From: Salinicoccus sp. Bachu38
Lineage (GTDB): Bacteria > Bacillota > Bacilli > Staphylococcales > Salinicoccaceae
Assembly (NCBI RefSeq): GCF_038561955.2
Contig: NZ_CP138333.2
Span: 1-64,000 of the forward strand
DNA length: 64,000 nucleotides
Reading direction: 5' to 3'
Shown here: piece by piece, positions 41,639-51,225 of the stretch
How the letters are laid out: every line of letters begins with the position of its first letter
How positions within the stretch are numbered: the stretch's first letter is position 1
Notes under the pieces: model-generated
What the model was told of the DNA's origin: nothing
Database searches by the model: none
Seen by the model: only the letters and a program-made list of their open reading frames with translations
Translations under genes and position numbers: made by a program

Positions 41639-42591
41639 CGGTCGTCACCCCGCTGACTGGTATCCAGGTATTTGAAGACGTCCCTATGCTTCAGCACTTT
41701 TCTTTCATCATTCTCCTTGATAAGGATGCCTTCATGTTCTGATAAGTATTTATACACGTCCTGTATGGAAGCTTCATGGGAGACTTCCGGATATTCCACC
41801 TGCTCCCCAGCCTGGAGGGAAGGGTGGTCTTTGGCGATATCTCCCACCGTCACCTGCTGCATCCTGTACGATTCAAGGTCACCGATGAACTCTCTGACAA
41901 AGTCATTTTTCGGATTGGTCATGAATCCTTCGGGAGTGTCAATCTGTTCGACATGGCCCTCTTTGAGGAGGCAGATGCGGTCTCCAAGCTTCAGTGCCTC
42001 CTGTATGTCATGCGTTACGAATACAATCGTCTTTTTTATCTTCTCCTGAAGATCTGCGAGATCATCCTGCAGTTTTTCACGGCTGATGGGATCAAGTGCA
42101 CTGAATGGTTCATCCATGAGTATGACCGGCGGGTCCGCAGCAAGTGCCCGTATAACGCCGATACGCTGCTGCTGACCACCGGAGAGTTCAGCCGGTGTGC
42201 GCTTCTTGTACTGATCCGGTTCCAGTCCGACCATCGCAAGCAGCTCATCGATCCGCTTGTCGATGTCGGCATCCGTCCATTTCTTCATCTGCGGTACTTG
42301 AGCAATATTTTCCTTGATTGTCATATGCGGAAAGAGTGCAATCTGCTGAAGCACATACCCGATATCCCAACGCATTTCGTATATCGGGTAGTCGCTGATG
42401 GGCTTATCCTTGAAATAGATATAGCCTTCACTCAATGGGATGAGGCGGTTGATCATCTTCAAAGTCGTCGTCTTGCCGCAGCCTGAAGGTCCGATGAGGA
42501 CGAAAATCTCCCCTTCTTCGATTTCAAAGCTCACATCGTCCACTGCTACCTTGTCACCATAGCGTTTTGTCACATTTTCAAATTTGATCAT
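41635..42591 (-). CDS. ABC importer ATP-binding protein with C-terminal CBS-like domain (Opu/EgtU type)
   Basis: Energises the adjacent permease fusion. Walker A GPSGCGKTTTLK near 35, signature LSGGQQQRIGVIRAL near 135, Walker B VILMDEPFSALD near 155, then a regulatory tail with one CBS-like segment (about 245-310). The frame is open far upstream, but AGGAG precedes the ATG at 42591 and MIKFENVTKRYG is the normal start (318 residues). First gene of a two-gene operon. In OpuA-type ATPases CBS domains sense ionic strength or c-di-AMP; whether this one does is unknown. Confidence 0.92.
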   Translation of the reverse strand: MIKFENVTKRYGDKVAVDDVSFEIEEGEIFVLIGPSGCGKTTTLKMINRLIPLSEGYIYFKDKPISDYPIYEMRWDIGYVLQQIALFPHMTIKENIAQVPQMKKWTDADIDKRIDELLAMVGLEPDQYKKRTPAELSGGQQQRIGVIRALAADPPVILMDEPFSALDPISREKLQDDLADLQEKIKKTIVFVTHDIQEALKLGDRICLLKEGHVEQIDTPEGFMTNPKNDFVREFIGDLESYRMQQVTVGDIAKDHPSLQAGEQVEYPEVSHEASIQDVYKYLSEHEGILIKENDERKVLKHRDVFKYLDTSQRGDDR

Positions 42592-42751
42592 ATTTAATCT
42601 CCTATTGGATGTATTACCAGTAATTATAGAGAAGGAAGCACACAATGAAAACAGTTTCGATTGTGGAAGCATACTTGTTTGACGGTGTACTGGAACCGGA
42701 TTATGATTGAAGTGACCAATGGATGAAAGAAATAGTGGAAAGGATGGGACC

Positions 42752-43243
42752 ATGATTACTGAAACGGATCGAAAATATTTGGAACGGTGCATCGAACTTG
42801 CCCGGGAAGCACTGGAAAAAGGAAATGCACCGTTCGGCTCCTTACTCGTATCCCGGAATGGTGAAGTGCTCTTTGAAGACCACAACCGTACTTCTGGAGG
42901 TGACGATACACGGCATCCGGAATTCGCAATCGCCCGCTGGGCTGCCAATAACGTGCACGAAGCGGACCGTCTTCATGCGACTGTATACACTTCAGGTGAA
43001 CATTGCTCCATGTGCGCTTCCGCCCATGCTTTGGCAGGCCTGGGCCGGATTGTATATGCCAGTTCAACCAGGCAGCTGGAGGAATGGCGGGAAGCGCTGG
43101 GTATCGATTCCGGACGACTGAGAGGACTGTCGATCCAGGAAGTCGTAAAGGATATCACAGTGGACGGGCCGGACGAAAATCTGGCTGAAGAGGTAAAAAA
43201 ATTGCAGTATGCCTACCTCCAATCCCTGGAGGGTTCCGGATAG
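42752..43243 (+). CDS. Cytidine/deoxycytidylate deaminase-fold nucleoside deaminase
   Basis: Zinc-dependent deaminase of 163 residues. Zinc ligands: His in RHPEFAIARW (HxE, with P in the middle instead of the usual A) and the two cysteines in GEHCSMCASAHAL. NAPFGSLLV near residue 23 is typical of the tRNA/guanine deaminase branch. A longer frame starts at 42719, but AAAGGA is placed for the ATG at 42752. Substrate (guanine, cytosine or a damaged base) cannot be told. It is divergent from the ABC operon. Confidence 0.88.
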   Translation: MITETDRKYLERCIELAREALEKGNAPFGSLLVSRNGEVLFEDHNRTSGGDDTRHPEFAIARWAANNVHEADRLHATVYTSGEHCSMCASAHALAGLGRIVYASSTRQLEEWREALGIDSGRLRGLSIQEVVKDITVDGPDENLAEEVKKLQYAYLQSLEGSG

Positions 43244-43244
43244 G

Positions 43245-43796
43245 TCAGACATCCCGGGGGTAGACTACGGTGCCATCGGTCTCGATGATCGGTACTGCAC
43301 CCCATCTCCCCAGTTTATGCCTGACCAGTTCAGGTTCATTTTTGGAGTTGTTGATGATATGCTGCACTTCCCACTCGTTTGCAGCGAGCCAGTTGCTTAT
43401 GATCAGGCGGTGGCAGCGTGCAGGATGTCTTTCCGAACACATATAGACGACATTGTTCTCCCAGGCCTTGGCCTTCAGCATTTCCATGCCTTCTTTAAAC
43501 TCATCCGTCAGGGTATAGTCTGCATAGTTGTGGAATGACCGATTATTCCAACCGCTGTTCAAATCGCTGCCGACAACTCCAGATGTGCCTCTTCTTCCGC
43601 CCAGCATCGGGAAATGTGCATAGTCCATCTTTTCTTTCCGGAGCCATCCCTTCATTTCATCCCCATTGAACTGTGGGTATTTTCTGCTGTAGGGGAAGGC
43701 GCGTACATCCGCGACATACTGGATATCCGCCTTTCTCAGCATATTGATAAATTGTTCTTCGGTATTGGTCGAATGGCCTACAGTGTATATTCTCAT
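43245..43796 (-). CDS. DUF488-family protein
   Basis: 183 residues with the family motifs RIYTVGHSTNTEEQF at the start, YVADVRAFPYSRKYPQFN, LGGRRG and the Cys-containing MCSERHPARCHRLIIS near 130. DUF488 proteins are widespread, soluble and of unsettled function. CAGGG before the ATG at 43796 fits best; two earlier starts (43802, 43805) are possible. Its stop nearly meets that of the deaminase gene (convergent, one base apart). Confidence 0.88.
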   Translation of the reverse strand: MRIYTVGHSTNTEEQFINMLRKADIQYVADVRAFPYSRKYPQFNGDEMKGWLRKEKMDYAHFPMLGGRRGTSGVVGSDLNSGWNNRSFHNYADYTLTDEFKEGMEMLKAKAWENNVVYMCSERHPARCHRLIISNWLAANEWEVQHIINNSKNEPELVRHKLGRWGAVPIIETDGTVVYPRDV

Positions 43797-43849
43797 CCGC
43801 ATCACCCTGATCTGAATTGTTTTTCCATTGACTTTTGAAGTTGCAAAAC

Positions 43850-43878
43850 CAATCCCCTGTCATTCGACAGGGGAATTG
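43850..43878 (-). terminator. Terminator of the formate dehydrogenase operon
   Basis: CCCCTGTC (43854-43861) pairs with GACAGGGG (43866-43873), loop ATTC; the minus-strand tail is ATTGGTTTT. The DUF1641 stop codon lies in the loop. The + side is also T-rich. Confidence 0.8.
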
Positions 43879-44567
43879 TTTTTGACTCTTTGTCCTTTCA
43901 TCAGCAACGGAATTGCGAGTGCACCGGCACCTGCTGCCAGGGCATACCATTTTGCTGCTGGTCTGGAGGAGGAAGCAGCTCTTTTCTTCCTGGATGCTGA
44001 AGATCTTCTCTCCTGATTCTGCTTTGATCCGTCCTCCATTTCCTTCCCTGGATTTTCAAGACGGTCTTTCTGAGGTTCGACTCTCTCTTCATCCTCTTTT
44101 CCTTCCCCCATGCCTTGGACGATCTTCACGAGGACATTCATCCCTTCTATTACGTGGGGATCTTTCAGTGCACCGAGAAGACCGGTATAGCCGGCAGGTT
44201 TTTTCTCGTGCTCATACTCTGCGGCCCTGGCGATCCCGCTGTTGATTTTTAGGACGATGGGCTCAATCTGTTCCATGTCTATCGTGCCAAGGAGCTGGAA
44301 CAGCAGTAGCATGTTCTTCATCGACTGCGGCGTTTCGGATTCATCGATTGCTGTGACTATCCGATGGATGACCTTGTCGCTCTGACCGAGGGCACTGCTG
44401 ATCATATTGAGTATCTCCCGGTCCTTCATCTTATCCGCAATGTCGAACATGTCATGCAGTGTGTCCTTATGTTCGAGGAGCAGATTCTCCAATTCCCTGA
44501 GCTCCTGCTCATGCTTCACTTCCGGGTCGATTTTCATCTTATGAATGACTTTTGTCGCTTTCGCCAT
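43860..44567 (-). CDS. DUF1641-domain protein partnered with formate dehydrogenase
   Basis: 235 residues: a helical DUF1641 domain (about 25-160, with GLLGALKDPHVIEGMNVLVKIVQGMG), a charged low-complexity linker of E, R, K and S (165-205), and one C-terminal hydrophobic segment (about 210-225, WYALAAGAGALAIPLLM) that probably anchors it to the membrane. DUF1641 genes usually follow fdhA in Firmicutes, and the start here overlaps the fdhA stop by one base. A role in membrane attachment or electron transfer of the dehydrogenase is inferred. Confidence 0.88.
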   Translation of the reverse strand: MAKATKVIHKMKIDPEVKHEQELRELENLLLEHKDTLHDMFDIADKMKDREILNMISSALGQSDKVIHRIVTAIDESETPQSMKNMLLLFQLLGTIDMEQIEPIVLKINSGIARAAEYEHEKKPAGYTGLLGALKDPHVIEGMNVLVKIVQGMGEGKEDEERVEPQKDRLENPGKEMEDGSKQNQERRSSASRKKRAASSSRPAAKWYALAAGAGALAIPLLMKGQRVKNNSPVE

Positions 44568-47518
44568 TATTTATTCGCCCTTCTTTCTTTGACAAGGTCA
44601 CCTGGGAATATATAGTCGTCCCTTGCCCATTTCTCTTCGACACGTACGCCGATCTGCGGCTGGGGATTGCCGTTACGGTGGTTGATTCTAGGCAGTGGAT
44701 TGTCGCCTTTTGGTTCGAGTACTTCCATCTTCACAGAAACTTCCTTATAGGCAGGTGTATCCGTATCCTTGTCGGAATGTGAGCTTGTCAGGTAGTTGAT
44801 TGCACCTTCCCCGTTGGAGTTCATCGGCAGATACAGCTGATTGCCGAATACCCGGTCGGTGACGACGCAGCGTACTTTGACACTGCCGTATGGTGATGTC
44901 AGACGTACTTTTGTACCATCTTCGAGTCCGCGTTCCCTGGCAAGGTCCGGTGACACCTCAAGGAATACTTCAGGCGTCCTCTTGGTGATGCCTTCGGACT
45001 TGTACGTCATGTTACCTTCGTGGAAGTGCTCCAGTAGTCGTCCATTATTGACATGAAGGTCATACTCTTCTTTGAACTCAAGCGGTTTCGTCCATGCCAC
45101 CGGCCATAGTCGTGCTTTGCCTTCAGGCAGCGGGAATTCCTTTTCAAACAGGAGCGGCGTGTCTGTACCGTCTGCCGCCACCGGCCATTGGAGGCTGTCA
45201 TAGCCTTCAAGGCGGTCGTAGCTGACGCCTGCAAACAGGGGTGTCAGGGAAGCTGCTTCATCCATGATTTCACTTGGATGTGTATAGTTCCATTCTGCAC
45301 CCATGCGGTTGGCGATTTCTGTGATGATCTGCCAATCCGGCTTGGAGTCGCCGAGCGGCTCCATGACTTTATAGAGACGTTGGAAGCGGCGCTCCGTATT
45401 CACGAATGTGCCATCTTTTTCCAGGCTTGGACTGGCCGGAAGGACTACATCTGCATATTCGCATGTCTTCGAGAAGAATATGTCCTGCACGACGAAGAAC
45501 TTCAGTTTTTCATAAGCGGAATGGACATGGTTGAGGTTCGAATCGACGATGCCCATGTCCTCCCCTTTCAGGTAGAGAACTTCCAGATTGCCTTCATGGA
45601 TGGCTTCGACCATTTCATGGTTATTGAGTCCTTTGCTTGTTGGTATTTCTGTACCCCAGCCTTCTTCGAAACGTGCACGGACTTCATCGTCCGAGACAAA
45701 CTGGTAGCCCGGAAAGCGGTCCGGCATGCTGCCGAAGTCACTTGCACCCTGGACATTGTTGTGACCACGGAGTGGGTAGGCGCCTGCCCCAGGTTTCATG
45801 TAGTTGCCGGTCACGAGCAGAAGGTTGGAAATGGCTGTGCTTGTATCGCTGCCGCCCCCGTGCTGGGTCACGCCCATGGCCCAGAGGATGGAGGTCGTTT
45901 TCGCTTCATGGATGGAAGTGGCGATCTCAATCAGCTGCTCTTTTGGCATGCCCGTCACTTCTGAAGCATAATCGAGTGTATACTTTTCGAGGCTTGCAAA
46001 GTACTCTTCAACATCATTTACATGATCACGGAGGAATGATTCATCATGCCAGCCCTGGTCGATGATGTATTTGGTTACTGCAGAGAGCCATATCAGATCG
46101 CTGCCCGGAGCCGGTCTGACGAAAAGGTCTGCGCGATTGGCCAGCTCATGTTCACGGAGGTCGGCGACGATTACTTTCTGTCCATACAGCTTCTGGGCAC
46201 GTTTTACGCGTGTTGCCAGAACCGGATGCGACTCTGCCGTATTTGATCCGATTGAAATCACAAGTTCCGCCTGCGCGATATCCGTGATGCTTCCAGAGTC
46301 GCCACCGTATCCGACTGTACGCCATAGTCCCATCGTGGCAGGAGACTGGCAGTATCTGGAGCAGTTGTCGATATTGTTTGTCCCGATGACACCCCGTCCA
46401 AGTTTCTGCATCAAGTAGGATTCCTCATTGGTGCATTTGGAGGAAGAGATGAAAGCAAGGGCATCGGAGCCTTTCTCTTTTATGGTCTCCTTGAACTTGC
46501 TTTCAATGAGATCGAGTGCTTCTTCCCACTCTGCTTCCCTGAATGCATCGCCTTCCCGGATGAGTGGTTTGGTGAGACGTTCTTCACTGTTCACAAAGTC
46601 CCAGCCGAACTTTCCTTTGATGCATGTGGAAACCCCATTTGCCGGTGCTTCGACCTGCGGCTCGACCTTCAGTATCTCGCGGCCTTTCGTCCAGACATCG
46701 AACGAGCATCCGACACCACAGTACGTACATACCGTCTTCGTCTTCTCGATGCGGTCCTCCCGCATCTGTGCCTCCACATCGGAGATCGTCATGAGGGATT
46801 CGTATCCAGTTTCCACATTCTTCGTGATATCCACCATCGGCCTGAACGACTCTTGTGCCAGACCTGTCAGGAAGCCCGCTTCGCCTTCCATGCCGACTTC
46901 CATCATGGCATTGCATGGGCACACTGTTGAACAATGTCCACAGTTGACGCATGAGGATTCGTCGATCGTCGTATCGTTATCCCAGATGACACGCGGCTTC
47001 TCCAGCTCCCAGTCGATCAACAGTGTTTCGTTCACCTGAAGATCCTGGCAAGCCTCTACGCAGCGGCCACACAGGATGCATTGATCGGGATCGTACCGGT
47101 AGAAGGCATTGCGCATTACTTCGGCACCTTTGGTCTCGTGCGGCGTCTCCTGATGGCTGATCCGCATCTCCTTGACCGTGTTATGTATCTCACAGTTGCC
47201 GTTGTTGAAATCACAGACTGTACAGTAGAGTTCATGATTTCCCAGAATACGGTCCATCGCAATAAGCTGTGCTTCATGGACTTCCTCACTGAAAGTTTCC
47301 ACGACATCCCCCGGTTTCAACTCCGTGGAACAGGAACGTACATATTCGCCATTCACTTTAACTATGCATGTGTCACATGTCTCCAGAGCACCAAGGCTCG
47401 GGTGATAGCAGAGGTTGGGCGGTTCGACGTTATTTTCCTTCAGGTAGTTGAGCACGGTATTATCCCTTGTAGCCTGCTGATTTCTGCCGTTCAATGAAAT
47501 TTCAAAAGAATCTGGCAT
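44567..47518 (-). CDS. fdhA: Formate dehydrogenase alpha subunit (molybdopterin, iron-sulfur)
   Basis: Predicted NAD-linked cytoplasmic formate dehydrogenase of 983 residues. In order: N-terminal 2Fe-2S domain (NLCYHPSLGALETCDTC), an NuoG-like cysteine/histidine segment, two 4Fe-4S clusters (CILCGRCVEACQ and CVNCGHCSTVCPC), a third 4Fe-4S motif CTYCGVGCSFD opening the molybdopterin domain, and the C-terminal dinucleotide-binding domain. The active-site position in NNIDNCSRYCQSP carries Cys, not selenocysteine. AAAGGGG precedes the ATG at 47518; the frame extends 21 codons further. A diaphorase subunit is not adjacent. Confidence 0.94.
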   Translation of the reverse strand: MPDSFEISLNGRNQQATRDNTVLNYLKENNVEPPNLCYHPSLGALETCDTCIVKVNGEYVRSCSTELKPGDVVETFSEEVHEAQLIAMDRILGNHELYCTVCDFNNGNCEIHNTVKEMRISHQETPHETKGAEVMRNAFYRYDPDQCILCGRCVEACQDLQVNETLLIDWELEKPRVIWDNDTTIDESSCVNCGHCSTVCPCNAMMEVGMEGEAGFLTGLAQESFRPMVDITKNVETGYESLMTISDVEAQMREDRIEKTKTVCTYCGVGCSFDVWTKGREILKVEPQVEAPANGVSTCIKGKFGWDFVNSEERLTKPLIREGDAFREAEWEEALDLIESKFKETIKEKGSDALAFISSSKCTNEESYLMQKLGRGVIGTNNIDNCSRYCQSPATMGLWRTVGYGGDSGSITDIAQAELVISIGSNTAESHPVLATRVKRAQKLYGQKVIVADLREHELANRADLFVRPAPGSDLIWLSAVTKYIIDQGWHDESFLRDHVNDVEEYFASLEKYTLDYASEVTGMPKEQLIEIATSIHEAKTTSILWAMGVTQHGGGSDTSTAISNLLLVTGNYMKPGAGAYPLRGHNNVQGASDFGSMPDRFPGYQFVSDDEVRARFEEGWGTEIPTSKGLNNHEMVEAIHEGNLEVLYLKGEDMGIVDSNLNHVHSAYEKLKFFVVQDIFFSKTCEYADVVLPASPSLEKDGTFVNTERRFQRLYKVMEPLGDSKPDWQIITEIANRMGAEWNYTHPSEIMDEAASLTPLFAGVSYDRLEGYDSLQWPVAADGTDTPLLFEKEFPLPEGKARLWPVAWTKPLEFKEEYDLHVNNGRLLEHFHEGNMTYKSEGITKRTPEVFLEVSPDLARERGLEDGTKVRLTSPYGSVKVRCVVTDRVFGNQLYLPMNSNGEGAINYLTSSHSDKDTDTPAYKEVSVKMEVLEPKGDNPLPRINHRNGNPQPQIGVRVEEKWARDDYIFPGDLVKERRANK

Positions 47519-47621
47519 TCCAATACCCCTTTCCCACTCAGTTTTATATGCTGTTTCCCTAATATTGTAAAATTCAAACATTTATAATTATATAAATATA
47601 GCATAAAAAAATTTTGCATTA

Positions 47622-47653
47622 TAAAAGAGACCATCCTTTTTCAGATGGTCTCT
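47622..47653 (-). terminator. Terminator of the AraC-type regulator gene
   Basis: AGAGACCATC (47626-47635) pairs with GATGGTCTCT (47644-47653), loop of eight; minus-strand tail TTTTAT. Confidence 0.88.
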
Positions 47654-47662
47654 CCTTCCGGT

Positions 47663-48538
47663 TTATTGAGTTTTCTTGACCGGCAGCCATATTTCACTGT
47701 ACGCATGGCCCTCCTTTTCCGAATCCATTTGGGTGAACGAGAACGTCGGTGCCTCGATCAGCTCATAGTTGGAAGAAGGCAGCCATTCGGAATGGGTTCT
47801 TGCCATCGTCTCCTGCATTGCCTCGGGGAATTTTCCTTCGTTTGGAAATATAGCCCATGTGCAGGCGTCCACATGCTTCTTATCCAGGCTGTCGCTGATG
47901 TCTGTTTCTGTCGTCAGTACACCGATCATATGGGTCAGGTCCCCTTCTTCTTTCATAAACTTCTCGTCCGCATCATAGGATGCATTGATGATTTCCTTCG
48001 GATCGATATTCTGAACGCGCCTCATCTCAGCCCTCTGTTCGTCTGTAATGCTTTCCGCAAGTTGCATGATGGAATCATTTGTCCCTTCAAACTGCATGGG
48101 CACTCTTTTTTCGACTCCGGCTATTGTGAAGGCGGGCATTTCTACTATTTTCACTTCCATATTCTCTCCTCCTCTGACGTCGATATAGAATGAAAGTTTG
48201 GGAAATGATGTGATGGCACCTGTCCTGCAGGCTTCGGAGGGCAGTATGCCACTCCAGGATCTGAAAGCTCTTGAAAAGCCCTCCACAGAATTATAGCCGT
48301 ATTTGAAGGCTACTTCAGTTACGCTGTGTCCCTGAACCAGGTCCTGGTTCGCCACGGACAGTTTTCTTTTCTTGATGTATTCATTGAGGGGCATGCCTGT
48401 AATATACAAAAACAGCTTTCTGAAGTGGTGATCCGATTCACCTACATAACGCGCAACATCACTGAGCTGCAGGTCATTGGAAAGGTTCCTTTCTATATAG
48501 TCGATTACATCATTCAATTGTCCAATCATCATTTCCAC
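47663..48538 (-). CDS. AraC-family regulator with GyrI-like effector domain
   Basis: 291 residues: two AraC helix-turn-helix motifs at the N-terminus (about 8-105; NLSNDLQLSDVARYVGESDHHFRKLFLYITG and GHSVTEVAFKYGYNSVEGFSRAFRSWSG) and a C-terminal GyrI-like small-molecule-binding domain (about 125-290). This order is that of the Rob/SoxS-like multidrug-responsive group. It is divergent from the flavin oxidoreductase at 48.7 kb, with 188 bp between, so that gene may be its target; no operator was identified. Confidence 0.92.
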   Translation of the reverse strand: MEMMIGQLNDVIDYIERNLSNDLQLSDVARYVGESDHHFRKLFLYITGMPLNEYIKKRKLSVANQDLVQGHSVTEVAFKYGYNSVEGFSRAFRSWSGILPSEACRTGAITSFPKLSFYIDVRGGENMEVKIVEMPAFTIAGVEKRVPMQFEGTNDSIMQLAESITDEQRAEMRRVQNIDPKEIINASYDADEKFMKEEGDLTHMIGVLTTETDISDSLDKKHVDACTWAIFPNEGKFPEAMQETMARTHSEWLPSSNYELIEAPTFSFTQMDSEKEGHAYSEIWLPVKKTQ

Positions 48539-48726
48539 GTTCCTTTCACTGCTGATATTACATTTTTACTGGAGGTTCCACCCGATATTTTTAATATGGG
48601 AATTGTCATGTCACCTTTGGATTACGATGCATGCGATGGGGAAAAGGAGTCTATATCTCCTATTATAATTATGTATGAAGATATGGCACAAACGGACTAA
48701 ATAAGAATGGAAAGTCGGGGATTAAT

Positions 48727-49938
48727 ATGAAAGTATCAGAACCATTGGAACTGCCTAATGGCATCCGGGTGAAAAACCGTTTCTTCAAGTCGGCCATGAG
48801 TGAAACGCTGGCCAACGCCCACAATCAGCCCGTTGAAAAGCACATCAGACTCTATCAGGAATGGGCCGAGGGCGGAGCGGGTGTGGTCGTGACAGGAAAT
48901 GTGATGGTCGACCGCAATGCTCTCGGGGAGCCCGGCAATGTCGTCATCGAGGATGAAAAAGATATGGACATGCTGAAGAGATGGGCAGAAAAGGGTACGA
49001 AACATGGTACATGTCTCTGGATGCAGATCAACCATCCCGGCAAACAGTCGCCGAAGACCATGTCCAAAGAGCCTGTGGCCCCAAGTGCCATTCCGATGGG
49101 TGACGCCCTGAGGAGTGCTTTCAATCCGCCACGTAAACTGACAAATGATGAAATCAAAAATCTTATAGAAAAATATGTGAACACTGCAGCCGTTGCCAAA
49201 AAAGCAGGGTTTGCCGGTGTGCAGATTCACGGCGCCCACGGCTACCTGGTCAACCAGTTCCTATCTCCTCATGACAACCGGAGAGATGATGAGTATGGTG
49301 GACGTCTTGAAAACCGCATGCGCTTTCTCACAGAAATCTATAAGGGGATGCGTGGGAATTTGGGAGAGTCGTTCCCCATCTCGTTGAAGCTCAATTCTTC
49401 AGATTTCAACCGGGATGGTTTTACGGAAGCGGAATCAATCACTGTCGTCGAGAAGATGGCGGAAATGGGTTTGGATCTGATTGAAATCTCGGGAGGGAAC
49501 TATGAACAGCCGAAAATGTCGACTGGTACGGATTCGGAAGTGTTCTTCCTGGACTATGCCCAGAAATTAAAGGAGAAGGTCGACATCCCTGTTGTCGTTA
49601 CGGGCGGGTTCAGATCCCATGAAAGCATGGAATCCGCGCTTGAAAAGGGACATACAGATATGATCGGCATCGCCAGACCCATGGCCCTGGATCCTCACCT
49701 TCCAAACCGTATCATGTCAGGCGACTACGAGAGTATAACGACCAGACGCCTCACTACAGGCATAAAGGGACTGGATGAAAAGATAGGGCCGGCTGTGGGG
49801 AATGTCTACTATGCCATGCAGCTCAAGCGGATCGCTGAAGGAAAGGAAACACAACAGCATACCAATGCATGGCGTCCGCTCCTGCATCTCATAGCCACCC
49901 ATGGACCGCAGGCATTGAAGCCGAAACGGAGAAAATGA
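48727..49938 (+). CDS. NADH:flavin oxidoreductase (old yellow enzyme family)
   Basis: FMN TIM-barrel oxidoreductase, 403 residues. N-terminal PLELPNGIRVKNRFFKSAMSE, GVVVTGNVMVD, the substrate-side VQIHGAHGYLVNQFLSPHDNRRDDEYGG (HGAHGYL motif) near 170, and ISGGNYEQPKM. Such enzymes reduce activated double bonds of electrophilic compounds. Its C-terminus is longer than the minimal barrel and ends in basic residues. Divergent from an AraC/GyrI-type regulator, consistent with induction by a xenobiotic; that link is inferred. Confidence 0.92.
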   Translation: MKVSEPLELPNGIRVKNRFFKSAMSETLANAHNQPVEKHIRLYQEWAEGGAGVVVTGNVMVDRNALGEPGNVVIEDEKDMDMLKRWAEKGTKHGTCLWMQINHPGKQSPKTMSKEPVAPSAIPMGDALRSAFNPPRKLTNDEIKNLIEKYVNTAAVAKKAGFAGVQIHGAHGYLVNQFLSPHDNRRDDEYGGRLENRMRFLTEIYKGMRGNLGESFPISLKLNSSDFNRDGFTEAESITVVEKMAEMGLDLIEISGGNYEQPKMSTGTDSEVFFLDYAQKLKEKVDIPVVVTGGFRSHESMESALEKGHTDMIGIARPMALDPHLPNRIMSGDYESITTRRLTTGIKGLDEKIGPAVGNVYYAMQLKRIAEGKETQQHTNAWRPLLHLIATHGPQALKPKRRK

Positions 49939-50092
49939 AAATGACGGCAGTAACGCCTGTATAACGTCATGCCAATATCACGAAAATGCTTTTCAGCCCT
50001 TATGTAGACCATGAGTTTACCGCAGTAACATAAGGTTTATTCCCATATTTTGAGAAATGGTGTACGCTTTCTTTAAAAGGGGGCTATCTAAT

Positions 50093-50497
50093 ATGGATAT
50101 GGAGTTTGGCAATAAATTGAAGAAATTGAGGACGGATGAAGGGATGTCGCAGGAAGAGCTCTCCAGGACGTTGAATGTCTCACGTCAGGCTGTCTACAAA
50201 TGGGAGAAAAATCGCGGCTATCCGGATATTGATAACCTCATCAGGATCAGCGACATATTCAATGTGACGATTGATGATCTCATCAGGAATGATAAGGACA
50301 TGAAGGATAAGATCAGTATTGATGAAGAGCAGCCGTTTGAAATGCTTGGTGATCTCGGCTTTTATATTGGTATGATTATGGTCATTTTAGGTGCTATCCT
50401 CTTTGAAGATACTCTTTCAATCACATTCATGCTTTTGGGGTTGCTTACGGTTGCCTTCTTTGATGACTTGATAAAGTCGTTGAAGTCACTTTTCTAG
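50093..50497 (+). CDS. XRE-type helix-turn-helix membrane-associated regulator
   Basis: 134 residues. N-terminal XRE helix-turn-helix (about 5-60: LKKLRTDEGMSQEELSRTLNVSRQAVYKWEKNRGYPDIDNLIRISDIF) and a C-terminal hydrophobic part with two likely membrane segments (about 88-130). AAAGGGGG precedes the ATG at 50093; the frame is open 36 bases upstream. Proteins of this layout (DNA-binding head, membrane tail) occur widely in Firmicutes. No target is apparent. Confidence 0.87.
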   Translation: MDMEFGNKLKKLRTDEGMSQEELSRTLNVSRQAVYKWEKNRGYPDIDNLIRISDIFNVTIDDLIRNDKDMKDKISIDEEQPFEMLGDLGFYIGMIMVILGAILFEDTLSITFMLLGLLTVAFFDDLIKSLKSLF

Positions 50498-50730
50498 ATT
50501 GGAACAGAAATATAGAAGTGCCAAAAAATCTATCGACACATGGAAGACAAATGAAGTGGATCGCGGACCATCGGAGATATAACGGGGGTGATATCGGCAA
50601 TTTAGAGTAGTGCTGTGGTACTGCATTTAAAGGCTGTCAAATCAATGTTTTCATCATTTATTATAACGGAATATGTTATAAAAATTGTAACGCCCGGCAT
50701 TATAAAAGGGGGAGAACATGCATGTTCATG

Positions 50731-51225
50731 CTATGCCTGCTCTTCCAGGTCCTTTGGGCGTGGATTCTCTTTTGGATGGATATATGAATATCGGCCTGTA
50801 TCATCTGCCGTAATCGTACGCTCGGTCACTTCATAGGGTTCGGTATAATTCATTTCGGAAATATGAAGCGAACCGTCTTCGTTGACCGACTCGATATAGG
50901 CCACATGTCCGAGTTCACCTCTTTCGGTCTGCAGGATGGCACCTGCTTTCGGTTCATCATTGACTGTGTAGCCATCGGCTTCTGCATTTTCCGCCCACTG
51001 GTCGGCATTCCGCCAGTCTGTTTCTATCATGTCACCCTGTGCCTTCACCTTTTCGAATACATGGTAGGTGCATTCCCCGGCATCATAAGTGTTGTTTGCC
51101 ATCGGGTCGGGGAGTAGGTGGTATTCCAGTGTTTCCCATAGGCCGTCCTCAGTCTGACTGTCTGCTACAAACAGGCCAGCTGTAGCGAGGCCGATGATGA
51201 CAAGCACAGCAAATCCTTTTTTCAC
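50731..51225 (-). CDS. CHAP-domain cell-wall amidase/endopeptidase
   Basis: 164 residues: N-terminal membrane or signal segment (FAVLVIIGLATAGLFVA), then a CHAP domain with catalytic Cys in AGECTYHVFEKV and His in ELGHVAYIESV, as in SsaA-like proteins. Start uncertain: AAAGGG is adjacent to an ATG at 51234 but nine bases before the GTG at 51225, which I chose. That GTG lies inside a parS-like sequence. CHAP proteins are typical WalR targets in staphylococci, but no TGTWAH repeat was seen upstream. Confidence 0.85.
   Translation of the reverse strand: MKKGFAVLVIIGLATAGLFVADSQTEDGLWETLEYHLLPDPMANNTYDAGECTYHVFEKVKAQGDMIETDWRNADQWAENAEADGYTVNDEPKAGAILQTERGELGHVAYIESVNEDGSLHISEMNYTEPYEVTERTITADDTGRYSYIHPKENPRPKDLEEQA

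Noticed and set aside
50661-50681. TTATAAC/GTTATAA inverted repeat as an operator
   Set aside because: Arms are perfect, but the consensus of no known regulator is matched and no + strand gene starts downstream; only an antisense stretch of the CHAP gene follows.
50714-50727. Perfect palindrome GAACATGCATGTTC as a LexA (SOS) box
   Set aside because: LexA boxes of Firmicutes need GAAC-N4-GTTC; the spacer here is six bases, and no SOS-type gene follows.
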